Below, in pieces: positions 51,170 to 60,557 of a DNA stretch of 64,000 nucleotides. This stretch comes from an uncultured Clostridium sp. (lineage in GTDB: Bacteria > Bacillota > Clostridia > Lachnospirales > Lachnospiraceae): the NCBI GenBank assembly GCA_900547035.1, contig URFM01000003.1, positions 1 through 64,000 of the forward strand. Reading direction: 5' to 3'. Both the position numbers and the translations under genes were made by a program. Under the pieces are notes generated by a model that had not been told where the DNA came from, searched no databases, and worked only from the letters and a program-made list of their open reading frames with translations. Position 1 is the first letter of the stretch; the number at the start of each line of letters is the position of its first letter.

Positions 51170-52498
51170 TTATCGTACCAGGCAGGGCTTCTTGGGATCA
51201 AACTTCCATCCCGGAATCAGGTATTGCATCACAACGGAGTCATCCCTTCCGCCCAGGCAGTTGTCCTTGTAGAGCTGATGGGCTTTAAGGATCTGATCCA
51301 TGTCCGCCTCGATGCCAAGTCCGGGCTTATTTGGAATCGCGATGCATCCGTCCACGATCTGCAGCGGCTCCTTGGTCAAGCGCTCAATCCCCTCCTGCCA
51401 GATCCAGTGGGTATCCAGGGCATTGTACTCGCCGGGCACTGCGGCTCCCACCTGGGTAAACATAGCCAGGGAGATGTCGAAATGGTTGTTGGAATGGCTG
51501 CCCCAGGTATAGCCGAAGTCATGGCACATCTGGGCTACCCTCACAGAGCCGCTCATGGTCCAGAAATGGGGATCCGCCAGGATGATATCCACTGCCTGGG
51601 ACTCCAGGGAATGGCCCACCTGCCTCCAGTCTGTGGCAATCATGTTGGTGGCGGTGGGGAAGCCGGTACGGCGGCGGAATTCGCTCATAATCTCGCGGCC
51701 GGAGTAGACTCCCTCTGCCCCGCAGGGATCCTCACAGTAGGTCAGGATGCCCTCCATGCCCTTTACATACTGCACCGCCTGCTCTAAAAGCCAGCCGCCG
51801 TTGGGATCCAGGTCGATCCTGGCATCGGGGAACTCCTTCTTTAACGCCCGGATCACTTCCATCTCCTCATCTCCAGCCAGTACGCCGCCTTTCAGCTTAA
51901 AGTCCTGGAAGCCGTATTTTTCTTTAACCGCCTTGGCATGGGCCACGATCTTGTCCGCAGTAAGGGCCTCCTCATGGCGCAGCCTGTACCAGGCACAGTC
52001 GGAATCCGGCTCGCTGTCATAGGGAAGATCCGTCTTGTTCCGGTCCCCTACAAAAAACAGATAGCCCAGCATCCGCACCTTGTCCCTTTGCTGTCCGTCG
52101 CCCAAAAGCTCGCATACCGGAACGTTCAGATGCTTGCCCAACAGATCCAGACAGGGAGCCTCGATGGCGGTGATCACATGGACGCCTGTGCGCAGGTCAA
52201 AGGTCTGGTTTCCTCTCACATCCTCCTCGCCCTTGGAATCCAGATAGCGCTTTACCTTCAGAAGGGTGCTCTTGTACTCGGAAATTTTTGTGCCCTCCAC
52301 AATGGGGATGCACTCCTCCAAAGCTTTGGTAATCTTCTGGCCGCCCGGCACCTCACCTACGCCCATCTCCCCATTGTCCGCGTAGAGCACTACAATGTTT
52401 CTGGTGAAAAACGGGGCGTGGGCTCCGCTTAAGTTCAGCTCCATGCAGTCCTTGCCTGCCACTGGATAGACCTCCATCTTGGTAATTGTTGGTATCAT
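51170..52498 (-). CDS. gudD: glucarate dehydratase
   Basis: 442 aa. It dehydrates D-glucarate (and L-idarate) to 5-keto-4-deoxyglucarate. [15 protein letters not shown] at the start, [35 protein letters not shown] and GSHSNNHFD carry the general bases and Mg ligands of the GlucD group; LDTHWIW follows. Its length is the family norm. It lies in a seven-gene operon with redox genes and a GntP permease; garD on the other side of the LysR gene makes the same product from galactarate. Confidence 0.9.
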   Translation of the reverse strand: MIPTITKMEVYPVAGKDCMELNLSGAHAPFFTRNIVVLYADNGEMGVGEVPGGQKITKALEECIPIVEGTKISEYKSTLLKVKRYLDSKGEEDVRGNQTFDLRTGVHVITAIEAPCLDLLGKHLNVPVCELLGDGQQRDKVRMLGYLFFVGDRNKTDLPYDSEPDSDCAWYRLRHEEALTADKIVAHAKAVKEKYGFQDFKLKGGVLAGDEEMEVIRALKKEFPDARIDLDPNGGWLLEQAVQYVKGMEGILTYCEDPCGAEGVYSGREIMSEFRRRTGFPTATNMIATDWRQVGHSLESQAVDIILADPHFWTMSGSVRVAQMCHDFGYTWGSHSNNHFDISLAMFTQVGAAVPGEYNALDTHWIWQEGIERLTKEPLQIVDGCIAIPNKPGLGIEADMDQILKAHQLYKDNCLGGRDDSVVMQYLIPGWKFDPKKPCLVR

Positions 52499-52518
52499 TT
52501 CCTTCCTCCTTTGAAATT

Positions 52519-53826
52519 TTATACAATCGGTTCCGTAAGATTGCCCTCAGCGTCAAATTCCATGTCACCAGGCTCGTCTAAAGCCTCTAAACCCGGATAC
52601 TTTCCTGCCTTCACATCCTCATAGTAAGCTTCCGACAGCATGATCCGTCCAATGTGAAGGCTGTTGGGGATGCGCACCATCCGCACCGGCCTGCCCTCGA
52701 TCCCGTTGCAGGTCTTGATGCACAGCTGGATGGCCTCCCGGTCCGTAGCCACGACACATGGAATCCTGGCGGAGGAGAGAACCGTACTTGTCAGACAGTT
52801 TGGGTACATCTTCTCAATATCCATATCGTCAAATATTTTCTTTGTAATGGCGCTTGCCAGGCCGCAGCCCAGGGCATTGCCATGGGATTCCTGGCTGAGA
52901 TTTAAAAAGCAGGTGCGCTGTACCTTCAGCCCTCCGGTCGCGTACTCTGTGGAAAAGGTTCCGGTAATATTTGGATCTACTCCCGTACCGCTGAAATTCT
53001 TGCCGATCTGGTCCACCACCAGCACGTCCGCCTCCCCCACCAGCAGGCTGGGCATATTGGCAAAGGCGTATTTCAAAAGCTGGGCCTCCCGCTCTAAAAT
53101 GTTCTCCGGAAGGATGGCCTCGATGCGGCAGGTTTCATCGTAAGCGTTCTCGATGCAGGGGATGGCAAATAGGATGGGCGCCTTTTCCAGCACCACCTTG
53201 GCCATAGTAGGAATATTCCTTCCGATGCGCCCCATGCCGTCGCTGTGAACGATGGAAGCTCCCACCTGCTTCCCCAGCCCCACGGTCATCATCTTGCAGG
53301 GGCCGCTCTCGTGGGTTCCCCGAAAGGCGTTGTGGGGCTTTAAACGGCAGGATACAATGATGCCGTCGGATTCATAGGCGTTTTTGTCCAAAACCACCCG
53401 CCGTCCCAGCTCCGAATATCCCAGCTCCACCACCTCCATGGAGGACTTGATAGGGCAGCCCATGGCCTCCTCCGTAATGCCGAAGCTCTCTAAAAGCTCC
53501 ACCTGGCCCTCTGCCGTAGCGCCGCCGTGGCTCCCCATGGCCGGTACGATAAATGGCTTGGCTTTCTTTTCCTTTACATAGTCCACAATGGCCTTCGTAA
53601 TCACATCCACGTTGCGGATTCCCCGGCTTCCGGCGGTGATGGCGATCTTCATTCCCGGCTGGATTTTTCCATCAAACTCAGGTTTTGACATCTCTGCCCA
53701 AACCGCCTCCGGAATCTGTCCCGGCTCAATTCGCTCCCTTGGAAATGTCTGCCTGGCCCTAAACATAGGCGGTATGGGCACATCCCGCAAAAGCCCGGAT
53801 ACCGTGCCTCCCTTTACTACCTTCAT
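52519..53826 (-). CDS. LarA-family protein (nickel hydroxyacid racemase superfamily)
   Basis: 435 aa. N-terminal DUF2088/LarA domain: [32 protein letters not shown], then [20 protein letters not shown] with the His and Lys that in LarA hold the nickel-pincer cofactor. Relatives racemise or epimerise 2-hydroxy acids. No larB, larC or larE is in the window, so the cofactor would come from elsewhere. The ATG at 53826 is set by the GGGAGGGG site inside the end of the DUF1667 gene. It may invert the C2 centre of an aldarate, glycerate or lactate-like acid before oxidation. Confidence 0.78.
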   Translation of the reverse strand: MKVVKGGTVSGLLRDVPIPPMFRARQTFPRERIEPGQIPEAVWAEMSKPEFDGKIQPGMKIAITAGSRGIRNVDVITKAIVDYVKEKKAKPFIVPAMGSHGGATAEGQVELLESFGITEEAMGCPIKSSMEVVELGYSELGRRVVLDKNAYESDGIIVSCRLKPHNAFRGTHESGPCKMMTVGLGKQVGASIVHSDGMGRIGRNIPTMAKVVLEKAPILFAIPCIENAYDETCRIEAILPENILEREAQLLKYAFANMPSLLVGEADVLVVDQIGKNFSGTGVDPNITGTFSTEYATGGLKVQRTCFLNLSQESHGNALGCGLASAITKKIFDDMDIEKMYPNCLTSTVLSSARIPCVVATDREAIQLCIKTCNGIEGRPVRMVRIPNSLHIGRIMLSEAYYEDVKAGKYPGLEALDEPGDMEFDAEGNLTEPIV

Positions 53827-53842
53827 CTCATCCCCTCCTCCC

Positions 53843-54208
53843 TCAGGACTTTCGCCCCACATTCTTTGTAATCACCACGTCCGAGCCTGTTCCCAGGATG
53901 TTTTCGATCACCTTCTGCCCGATGGTTACCGGAGCCGCCACATGTACCTTGCGGATCTCCTCCATTGCCCGGAAGATGTCCTCCTTAGGAATGGGCGCGG
54001 ACAGGCGGACGCTGGCCAGGGGAAGCTCCCCGCCGTCCACCAGTACCGAGGTGGCAATGTTGCGCATAGGGCTTAGGGCCTCCTGGAGAGCGTACTGCTC
54101 TCCCTTGGGGCAGGTATTGCCCCGGACCTCCTTTACCTGGCCTTCCTCCATCTCTACCTCCAGGCTACAGCCCTGGGGGCACATGATGCATACAAATTCC
54201 TTTAACAT
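53843..54208 (-). CDS. DUF1667 protein
   Basis: 121 aa. FVCIMCPQGCSLEVEM and RGNTCPKGEQYALQE carry four cysteines (CxxCxxxC plus CPKG) that could hold an iron-sulfur cluster or zinc. DUF1667 genes usually accompany GlpA-like and GlpB-like flavoproteins in Clostridia and replace GlpC as third subunit. Start overlaps the NAD/FAD gene stop by 7 nt, so the three proteins are made together. Confidence 0.87.
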   Translation of the reverse strand: MLKEFVCIMCPQGCSLEVEMEEGQVKEVRGNTCPKGEQYALQEALSPMRNIATSVLVDGGELPLASVRLSAPIPKEDIFRAMEEIRKVHVAAPVTIGQKVIENILGTGSDVVITKNVGRKS

Positions 54209-55437
54209 ACCACCTTCACCTCCAATCCCTGCTGTGTATTCAGCTTTTTCCCGTCAATGGGAATCTGGATCATTTCCGCCGGGAGAGCTTTTTTCAGCTT
54301 CAGCTCCTTCACCAGGTTTTCTCCCTGATACACCTGGACGGAGCAGTTTTTCATGGGACGTCTCACCCGCATGGACAGCCGGAAGGATTTGGTGCCGCTG
54401 ATTTTCTGAGGCACTGTGTATCCCACCATCCCGTCTGTCTCCACCGTCAGGCAGCAGGGTTCAAATTCCGTACCCTCCACATAGTCCGCCACCGCATCCG
54501 CCAAAGCCTCCGCCTCAAGGGATACAAAATCTACCAGGTCATGGACGTGGAGCACATTGCCCGCAGCGAACACTCCCGAAACCGTGGTCTGGTAATTCTC
54601 GTCCACCACAGCCCCCTTTGTTCTCGAATCCAGCAACGCTCCGGCCCCCTCAGACAGCTCATTTTCCGGGATCAGTCCCACGGAGAGCACCAGTGTATCG
54701 CAGCTATAGCGCTTCTCTGTCCCGGGAATAGGCTGCATATGTTCATCCACCTGGGATACAATCACCCCTTCCAGACGGTCCTCACCTAAAATTTCTGTCA
54801 CGGTATGGTTGAGGTACAGGGGAATATTGTAGTCGTGAAGACACTGTTCAATATTCCTGGCAAGGCCGTTGGCATAGGGCTGGATCTCAAATACCGCTTC
54901 CACCTTGGCCCCCTCCAGAGTCATCCTCCTGGCCATAATCAGGCCGATATCCCCGGAACCCAAGATCACTACCCGGCGGCCCACCATCTTATTGTAAAGG
55001 TTGATATAGGCCTGGGCTGTTCCAGCCGTATAGACGCCGGCCGGGCGGTTTCCCGGTATACTGATGGCCCCTCTGGTGCGCTCCCTGCAGCCCATGGTGA
55101 GAATCACCGCCTTGGCCTGAATCTCCACCATACCCTTAGGGGCGGCAGCGTAAACCTGCTTATCCTCAGTAATCCGGATCACCGTGGCCTCGGTAATATA
55201 GGGGATCCCAAGTTCCTGTACCAGATCAATAAAACGCTGGGCATATTCCGGGCCGCTTAAGGTTTCTTTAAAACGCCTGAGGCCAAAACCGTCGTGGATA
55301 CACTGGCGCAGGATCCCTCCAAGCTGTTTCTCACGCTCCAGGATCACCAGATTCCTCACGCCTTTCTTCCACAGCTCCACTGCGGCGGCAAGCCCGGCCG
55401 GGCCGCCTCCGATAATTGCTACATCCACCTGTCTCAT
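54202..55437 (-). CDS. NAD(P)/FAD-dependent oxidoreductase (GlpB-like partner)
   Basis: 411 aa. FAD site AIIGGGPAGLAAAVELW at the N-terminus, CxxH-like RQCIHDGFG, NAD site VVILGSGDIGLIMARRMT, and GVFAAGNVLHVHDLVDFVS closing the FAD fold. The C-terminal 70 residues are a separate beta domain. It would pass electrons from the GlpA-like subunit to NAD or another carrier. ATGA overlap with the GlpA-like gene. Confidence 0.85.
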   Translation of the reverse strand: MRQVDVAIIGGGPAGLAAAVELWKKGVRNLVILEREKQLGGILRQCIHDGFGLRRFKETLSGPEYAQRFIDLVQELGIPYITEATVIRITEDKQVYAAAPKGMVEIQAKAVILTMGCRERTRGAISIPGNRPAGVYTAGTAQAYINLYNKMVGRRVVILGSGDIGLIMARRMTLEGAKVEAVFEIQPYANGLARNIEQCLHDYNIPLYLNHTVTEILGEDRLEGVIVSQVDEHMQPIPGTEKRYSCDTLVLSVGLIPENELSEGAGALLDSRTKGAVVDENYQTTVSGVFAAGNVLHVHDLVDFVSLEAEALADAVADYVEGTEFEPCCLTVETDGMVGYTVPQKISGTKSFRLSMRVRRPMKNCSVQVYQGENLVKELKLKKALPAEMIQIPIDGKKLNTQQGLEVKVVC

Positions 55438-56891
55438 GCCATATCCCTCACCTTTCCCGTAAACATATACGAATCCTTTTTCGAATATCGAACCTGAGTT
55501 TCCGTCAGCCCAAGCTCCTCTTCAATCAGATGGGTGATTTTCGCCTCACAGTATCCGCCCTGGCAGCGTCCCATGGTGGCCCGGGTACGGTTTTTGATTC
55601 CCGTTACCGTATGTACTCCCAGAGGGTTGTGTATTGCCTTTAAAATCTCCGCCCTGGTTACCGTTTCGCAGCGGCAGATCACCTCACCGTAATCGGGGTT
55701 CTCCCGGATAGCCTCTTCCTGCTCTTTAAGGCTCATCTCGGAAAACTTTCGGATACCTCTGCGGTAAGGGGTAAAATCCGGGTTAGGCTCCAGCGCCTCC
55801 TGCTCCAGGATCTTTCCCACGGCCCTTCTGGCCAGGGGCAGGGCGCAGGTGATGCCCGGGGACTCAATTCCCACCAGGTTTACCGTACAGGGCTTATCCG
55901 GGGCGGACTCCAGCATGAAGTCCAAGATCTCCCCTGTTTGCGGGTTGTACCGTTTCCAGCGGATACCAGCAAAGTTGCGGATAAAGTATTCCCGGCGCAT
56001 CTCCTTAAACATCTTCTGCCCGTCCCGAATCAGGCCGTCCATGTGGTCTTTCGTATTCTTATAGTCCTCCAGCCCTTCCGTCAGGTAGGAATCCGGGCCT
56101 ACTAAAATATTGCCGTCCACCGTAGGAGTGGCGTGGGTGGCAAATCCTCCCCGCTCATCGGGGGCAGGATAGATGGGAATGGACATATGCTTTCCAGCCT
56201 TCTTATCCAGCACAAAATACTCTCCCTTAAAGCCCTTCACCGGATAGTCCGGGTATCCCAGGAGGCTGGAAATCCAGGAAGCGTGCATCCCGGCGCAGTT
56301 GACCACCCAGCGGGCACCGATCTGACCGGACTGGGTACAGACTTTCCACTCCCCTTCTTCCCTGCGGATGTCCGTCACCCTTTCCCCAAACAGAAAACGG
56401 ACGCCGTTGATACAGGCGTTCTCCGCCAGGGCAATGGTATACTGCATGGGATCCAGAATCCCGGAGGAAGGCACATACATGGCAAACTCCCCTCCTGCCT
56501 CAGGAGCCATGGCCCGCAGCTGATCCCGATCCAGCATCTGGATATTTTCCACGCCGTTGACCCGTCCGTTCTCCTTAAATTTCAGAATATTCTCCCGATC
56601 CCGCTCATCAAATCCCACTACCAGTTTCCCGGTTCTCTTAAAGGGTACGTCAAGCTCACGGGCCACCTGGTCAAATTCCTTATTTCCCTCCACCGCGCAC
56701 TGAGCTTTCAAGGTTCCCGGCTTATATGTAAAACCGGCGTGAAGCATACCGGTGTTTCTGCTGGAGTTGCCGCAGGCCACATCCTGCTCCTTCTCCACCA
56801 CGGCGATCTTCGCCTTATACCGGGACAGCTCCCTGGCCACGGCGCAGCCTACAACCCCCGCGCCGATCACCACTATATCAAAATGTTCCAT
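55434..56891 (-). CDS. GlpA-like FAD 2-hydroxyacid/glycerol-3-phosphate dehydrogenase with BFD domain
   Basis: 485 aa. DAO-type flavoprotein: IVVIGAGVVGCAVARELSRY, SSRNTGMLHAGFTY, WVVNCAGMHASWIS. After about residue 415 comes a BFD-type [2Fe-2S] domain with CRCETVTRAEI and GRCQGGYC. In the GlpABC family the substrate is glycerol 3-phosphate; here the neighbours are aldarate and LarA genes and no glycerol genes, so a 2-hydroxy acid is more likely. First gene of the operon; the ATG at 56891 follows AGGAGAGG. Confidence 0.83.
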   Translation of the reverse strand: MEHFDIVVIGAGVVGCAVARELSRYKAKIAVVEKEQDVACGNSSRNTGMLHAGFTYKPGTLKAQCAVEGNKEFDQVARELDVPFKRTGKLVVGFDERDRENILKFKENGRVNGVENIQMLDRDQLRAMAPEAGGEFAMYVPSSGILDPMQYTIALAENACINGVRFLFGERVTDIRREEGEWKVCTQSGQIGARWVVNCAGMHASWISSLLGYPDYPVKGFKGEYFVLDKKAGKHMSIPIYPAPDERGGFATHATPTVDGNILVGPDSYLTEGLEDYKNTKDHMDGLIRDGQKMFKEMRREYFIRNFAGIRWKRYNPQTGEILDFMLESAPDKPCTVNLVGIESPGITCALPLARRAVGKILEQEALEPNPDFTPYRRGIRKFSEMSLKEQEEAIRENPDYGEVICRCETVTRAEILKAIHNPLGVHTVTGIKNRTRATMGRCQGGYCEAKITHLIEEELGLTETQVRYSKKDSYMFTGKVRDMA

Positions 56892-56927
56892 ATGCCCCTC
56901 TCCTTTCGGCATTTTCTTTATGCACTA

Positions 56928-56957
56928 ATTATATAATTACGGATAACCTCACGTAAA
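56928..56957 (-). promoter_or_regulatory. promoter of the GlpA-like/gudD operon
   Basis: TTTACG (56952-56957) and TATAAT (56928-56933) with an 18-bp spacer on the minus strand. ATAA and TTAT at 56943 and 56963 bracket it as a loose inverted repeat, which could be a LysR site. On the plus strand a TATACT at about 57029 may serve the lysR gene. Confidence 0.65.
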
Positions 56958-57093
56958 ACGCATTATATTTCTAGCACTCTTAAAAAAATGAAGACTAAAT
57001 TTTAAGCTTTTTTGCCAAATTTCTGCTATACTTTGATTCAGACGCCAGTTATTCCGGACGCTGCAGTCCGGCTCACAAAAGCGAGGGATCCTT

Positions 57094-58035
57094 ATGGACT
57101 TAAAGCAAATCGAATACATACTGAAAATCGCGGAAGAGAATAATGTAACAAAAGCTGCGGAAAAACTGTTCATCAGCCAGTCCGCCTTAAACCAGCAGCT
57201 TCTAAAGCTGGAAAAGGAGCTGGGCGCCCCTCTGTTTTTCCGGACAAGGAACAACTGGACGCTGACGGAGATCGGGGAGCTCTATGTGCAGAATGCCAAG
57301 GAAATCATGGCCATCAAGAAAAATACTTACAACCAGATTGCGGATATGCTGGACAACAAAAAGCGCCAGTTTACCCTTGGCCTGATCCCCGGCCGGACAG
57401 TGGAAATGTTTGCCACCGTATACTCCCGCTTTTTGAAGCGTTATCCCAATATCTCCATTTCCACCGTTGAAATCGGAAGCCTGCGCCAGCAAGCTATGAT
57501 CGCGGATGGAAAGCTGAGCATGGGGTTTCTGACCCTCTGTGCCAGCCAGAGAAACAGCCGCCTTCATTATTACCCCATCTGCTCGGAGGAATTTTTTATC
57601 GCCGTCCCTCCCGGACACCCCTTAAGCCGGGAGCTGCCTTGCGGTATGAATACGCCGCCTGAAATCGATATCCAGCGCTTTAAGGATGACCCGTTCGTGA
57701 TGATGCACAGGGAATCCTCCTCCAGGGCTGTTTCCGACCAGATTTTTCAGGAAGCCGGGATTGAGCCTAAGATTCTTTTTGAAACCTCCAGCACCGGAAG
57801 CATCTTAAAATTCGTTTCCTCCGGGCTGGCCTGCTCCCTGCTCCCCAAATACTATATCTTAAAGCTTACGCCCGCCGAGCGCAGGAACTTAACCTTCTAC
57901 TCCCTGCCCTCCCACCCTACGTGGGACATGCTCTTTGCCTCCAACGAGCTGTTTTATCTGAGCCGCCCCTTAAAGGAGTTTATCCGCATGTCAAAGGAGT
58001 ACTGGGATGATTTTTACGCCAGCAATGGCTTTTAG
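57094..58035 (+). CDS. LysR-family transcriptional regulator
   Basis: 313 aa. Winged helix MDLKQIEYILKIAEENNVTK with FISQSALNQQLLKLEKELG, then a type-2 periplasmic effector domain (FTLGLIPGRTVEMF onward). It is divergent from the seven-gene gudD operon and 14 nt upstream of garD, so it probably controls both, with an aldarate or its keto-deoxy product as co-inducer. Confidence 0.9.
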   Translation: MDLKQIEYILKIAEENNVTKAAEKLFISQSALNQQLLKLEKELGAPLFFRTRNNWTLTEIGELYVQNAKEIMAIKKNTYNQIADMLDNKKRQFTLGLIPGRTVEMFATVYSRFLKRYPNISISTVEIGSLRQQAMIADGKLSMGFLTLCASQRNSRLHYYPICSEEFFIAVPPGHPLSRELPCGMNTPPEIDIQRFKDDPFVMMHRESSSRAVSDQIFQEAGIEPKILFETSSTGSILKFVSSGLACSLLPKYYILKLTPAERRNLTFYSLPSHPTWDMLFASNELFYLSRPLKEFIRMSKEYWDDFYASNGF

Positions 58036-58049
58036 AAAGGAGAATCGTT

Positions 58050-59570
58050 ATGTCTGCACCCTTATTTATCAAAGTAAAGCCTGAGGACAATGTGGCGATC
58101 GCCGTCCAGGACATCCCCCAGGGAACCCAGGTGCTTGCGGGCGTCAAAGCCAGCAGCCTGATCCCCCAGGCCCACAAGATTGCCCTACGCGCGATCCTCA
58201 AGGATCAGCCGATTATACGCTACGGCGTGGTTCTTGGCTACGCGAAGGATGATATCGCCCCCGGCGACTGGATCAACGAGCACATGGTCATCCTCCCGGA
58301 AAGCCCGGCCCTGGACCATATGCCCTACGGTGTCAACCTGGTTCCCATGGACAAACTCCCAGAGCCTCCCGTCACCACCTGGATGGGCTATAAAAATGCT
58401 CAGGGACCTGCCGGTACCAGAAATCTTTTAGGCATCATGACCACCGTCCAGTGCGTGGCTGGTGTGGCCCGGGTGGCAGCTGAGCGCATCCGCAGGGAAC
58501 TTCTTCCCAAATACCCCAATGTGGACGGGGTAGTAGCCATTACCCACCCTTACGGCTGCGGCGTGGCCATCAACGCTGCTATGGCATACATTCCCATCCG
58601 CTCCCTGCAGAATATCCTGCGCCATCCAAATTTCGGCGGGGAGATCATGGTTCTGGGCTTAGGATGCGAGAAGCTGACCTATGAGCGCCTCCTTCCTCCC
58701 GAGGACATTACCCCGGAAAACTGCCTGACCATCCAGGACTGCCATGGCCACGATGAGATGATGGCCCAAATCCTGGCAATGGCAGAGCGGAAGCTTCAAA
58801 AGCTGAATACGCGCCGCAGGGAGCCCTTGCCCTTAAGCGAACTGGTCGTGGGTATGCAGTGCGGCGGCAGCGATGCCTTCAGCGGCCTCACCGCGAATCC
58901 CAGCGCCGGATACGCGGCAGATATGCTGGTACGGGGCGGCGGCACGGTGATGTTCAGCGAAGTCACCGAGGTCCGGGACGGCGTCCACATGCTGGCCGCC
59001 CGCTGCGTAAGCCAAGAAGTCCGGGACCGTCTGGCCGCGGAGATGAAGTGGTACGATGACTACCTGGCCCAGGGCGGCGTGGACCGGGATGCCAACCCTA
59101 CCCCCGGCAACAAGAAGGGAGGACTGGCCAACATCGTAGAAAAGGCCATGGGTTCCATTGCCAAGTCCGGCGTCTCTCCTATTGTGGAGGTTATCGGCCC
59201 CGGTGAGCGGCCCGCAAAGAAGGGATTGATTTACGCCGCCACCCCCGCCTCCGACATTGTCTGCGGCCCCTCCCAGATTGCCGCCGGAATCGGCCTGCAG
59301 CTGTTTATGACCGGCCGGGGGACCCCCTACGGCTTAGAGATCGCCCCGGTGGTGAAGATCTGCAGCCGCAATGAGATGAAGGAAAACTGGTTTGACATGA
59401 TCGATATTTCTGCTGGCCAGGTGGCCACCGGCGAAAAGACCATAGAGGAAGTGGGGACAGAAATTTTCCGGTATATGATTGATGTGGCTTCCGGAGTAAA
59501 AAAGCCCTACAGCGACCAGTACGGCTTCCACAATGATATGTGTATCTTTAATCCGGCTCCTATTACCTGA
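58050..59570 (+). CDS. garD: galactarate dehydratase
   Basis: 506 aa. It dehydrates D-galactarate to 5-keto-4-deoxyglucarate. The N-terminal SAF domain (FIKVKPEDNVAIAVQDIPQG) and C-terminal UxaA-type domain contain GTRNLLGI, THPYGCGVAIN, VVGMQCGGSDAFSGLTANP, FSEVTEVRDG and NPTPGNKKGGLANIVEKA. These follow E. coli GarD almost segment by segment, and the length is similar (523 in E. coli). AAAGGAG lies eight nt upstream. A terminator follows. Confidence 0.93.
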   Translation: MSAPLFIKVKPEDNVAIAVQDIPQGTQVLAGVKASSLIPQAHKIALRAILKDQPIIRYGVVLGYAKDDIAPGDWINEHMVILPESPALDHMPYGVNLVPMDKLPEPPVTTWMGYKNAQGPAGTRNLLGIMTTVQCVAGVARVAAERIRRELLPKYPNVDGVVAITHPYGCGVAINAAMAYIPIRSLQNILRHPNFGGEIMVLGLGCEKLTYERLLPPEDITPENCLTIQDCHGHDEMMAQILAMAERKLQKLNTRRREPLPLSELVVGMQCGGSDAFSGLTANPSAGYAADMLVRGGGTVMFSEVTEVRDGVHMLAARCVSQEVRDRLAAEMKWYDDYLAQGGVDRDANPTPGNKKGGLANIVEKAMGSIAKSGVSPIVEVIGPGERPAKKGLIYAATPASDIVCGPSQIAAGIGLQLFMTGRGTPYGLEIAPVVKICSRNEMKENWFDMIDISAGQVATGEKTIEEVGTEIFRYMIDVASGVKKPYSDQYGFHNDMCIFNPAPIT

Positions 59571-59579
59571 CTCTCCTGG

Positions 59580-59628
59580 ATACGGCCTGCTGCTCATCAA
59601 ATTCTTTTAGCAGCAGGCCGTATTTTAT
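59580..59628. terminator. terminator after garD
   Basis: ATACGGCCTGCTGCT and AGCAGCAGGCCGTAT form a perfect 15-bp stem with a 14-nt loop, then TTTTATCT on the plus strand. It separates garD from the convergent hydrolase gene. Confidence 0.9.
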
Positions 59629-59636
59629 CTCGCTTT

Positions 59637-60494
59637 CTATTCAATCAGATGTCTCATCCGGCAGAAGTTCACGATTTCCGCCACATACTCTTTCCTGCAT
59701 TTTTTAGTCAAATCCTGATGATCCACCCCTTCAAACAGCACCAATTGGGAATTTTTGACCGCTCTCAGGGAACGCAGCATAAGCTCCGGCGTGCTGATCA
59801 CATCAGCAGACCCGCCCAGCATCAGAAGCGGAACTTGGATTTTACCCATAACCGCAATCAGCTCTTCCTCCGTTTCACACTTTGGAAATGGCTTTTTAGG
59901 GTTCAGCACAGCAGAAACTGCCGGCATATTGACCCAAAATTCCCTTGTATCCTCAATTTCCAGGCGGGCGGCTTCCCCATCCTGCGCATCCTCCAGCAGG
60001 GGCACAACCGCTTTTACCGCGTTTTTCGCCTTCTGCTCCGCAAACGGAATCCATGTTTCCCTGTTTTTAGCCGCCTCGATTGTCTGCATACGGGCGCTTC
60101 CCGTGGCCTGGCCATCTTTTTTATGAGGCCCGCAGCCACTGGCAAAAAAGCCCCTGAGACGTTCCGGATGGTTCATGCAAAGATGCCAGCCGATCCCAGC
60201 TCCATGAGAATGGCCGGTATAGAAAAATTGGCCTATCCCCATTGCATCCGCAAAGTCGCAGACGTCCTGCGCCCATACATCATACCATCGGTCTCCCAAA
60301 TCTTCCGTCACCAGGGTGGATGGCGCATACCCCCGGATCCGTATAATAAAGCCGTGAAATCCCTCTTTTTCACTTAGATCTTTCACATAATTCAGATGTT
60401 TGCTGACAAACTGCTGCGCCTGGATCAGAAACCGGTCCCCTGACCCAAACTCATCATAATAGAGCTCAACATCCTTTAATTTTAAAATTGGCAT
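59637..60494 (-). CDS. alpha/beta hydrolase
   Basis: 285 aa. GFIIRIRGYAPS, the nucleophile elbow FYTGHSHGAGIGWHL (Ser in GHSHG), a cap region, then LLMLGGSADVIST (acid) and FEGVDHQDLTKK (His). The full triad is present and there is no signal peptide. Last gene of the permease-esterase operon; it may open a lactone or ester after uptake. Substrate unknown. Confidence 0.82.
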   Translation of the reverse strand: MPILKLKDVELYYDEFGSGDRFLIQAQQFVSKHLNYVKDLSEKEGFHGFIIRIRGYAPSTLVTEDLGDRWYDVWAQDVCDFADAMGIGQFFYTGHSHGAGIGWHLCMNHPERLRGFFASGCGPHKKDGQATGSARMQTIEAAKNRETWIPFAEQKAKNAVKAVVPLLEDAQDGEAARLEIEDTREFWVNMPAVSAVLNPKKPFPKCETEEELIAVMGKIQVPLLMLGGSADVISTPELMLRSLRAVKNSQLVLFEGVDHQDLTKKCRKEYVAEIVNFCRMRHLIE

Positions 60495-60557
60495 ATTTTT
60501 TCCCTCCTCTTTTTCTAATATCCGCAGCAGTCCAGGCGTCCTGGGCTGCCGTCCAAA

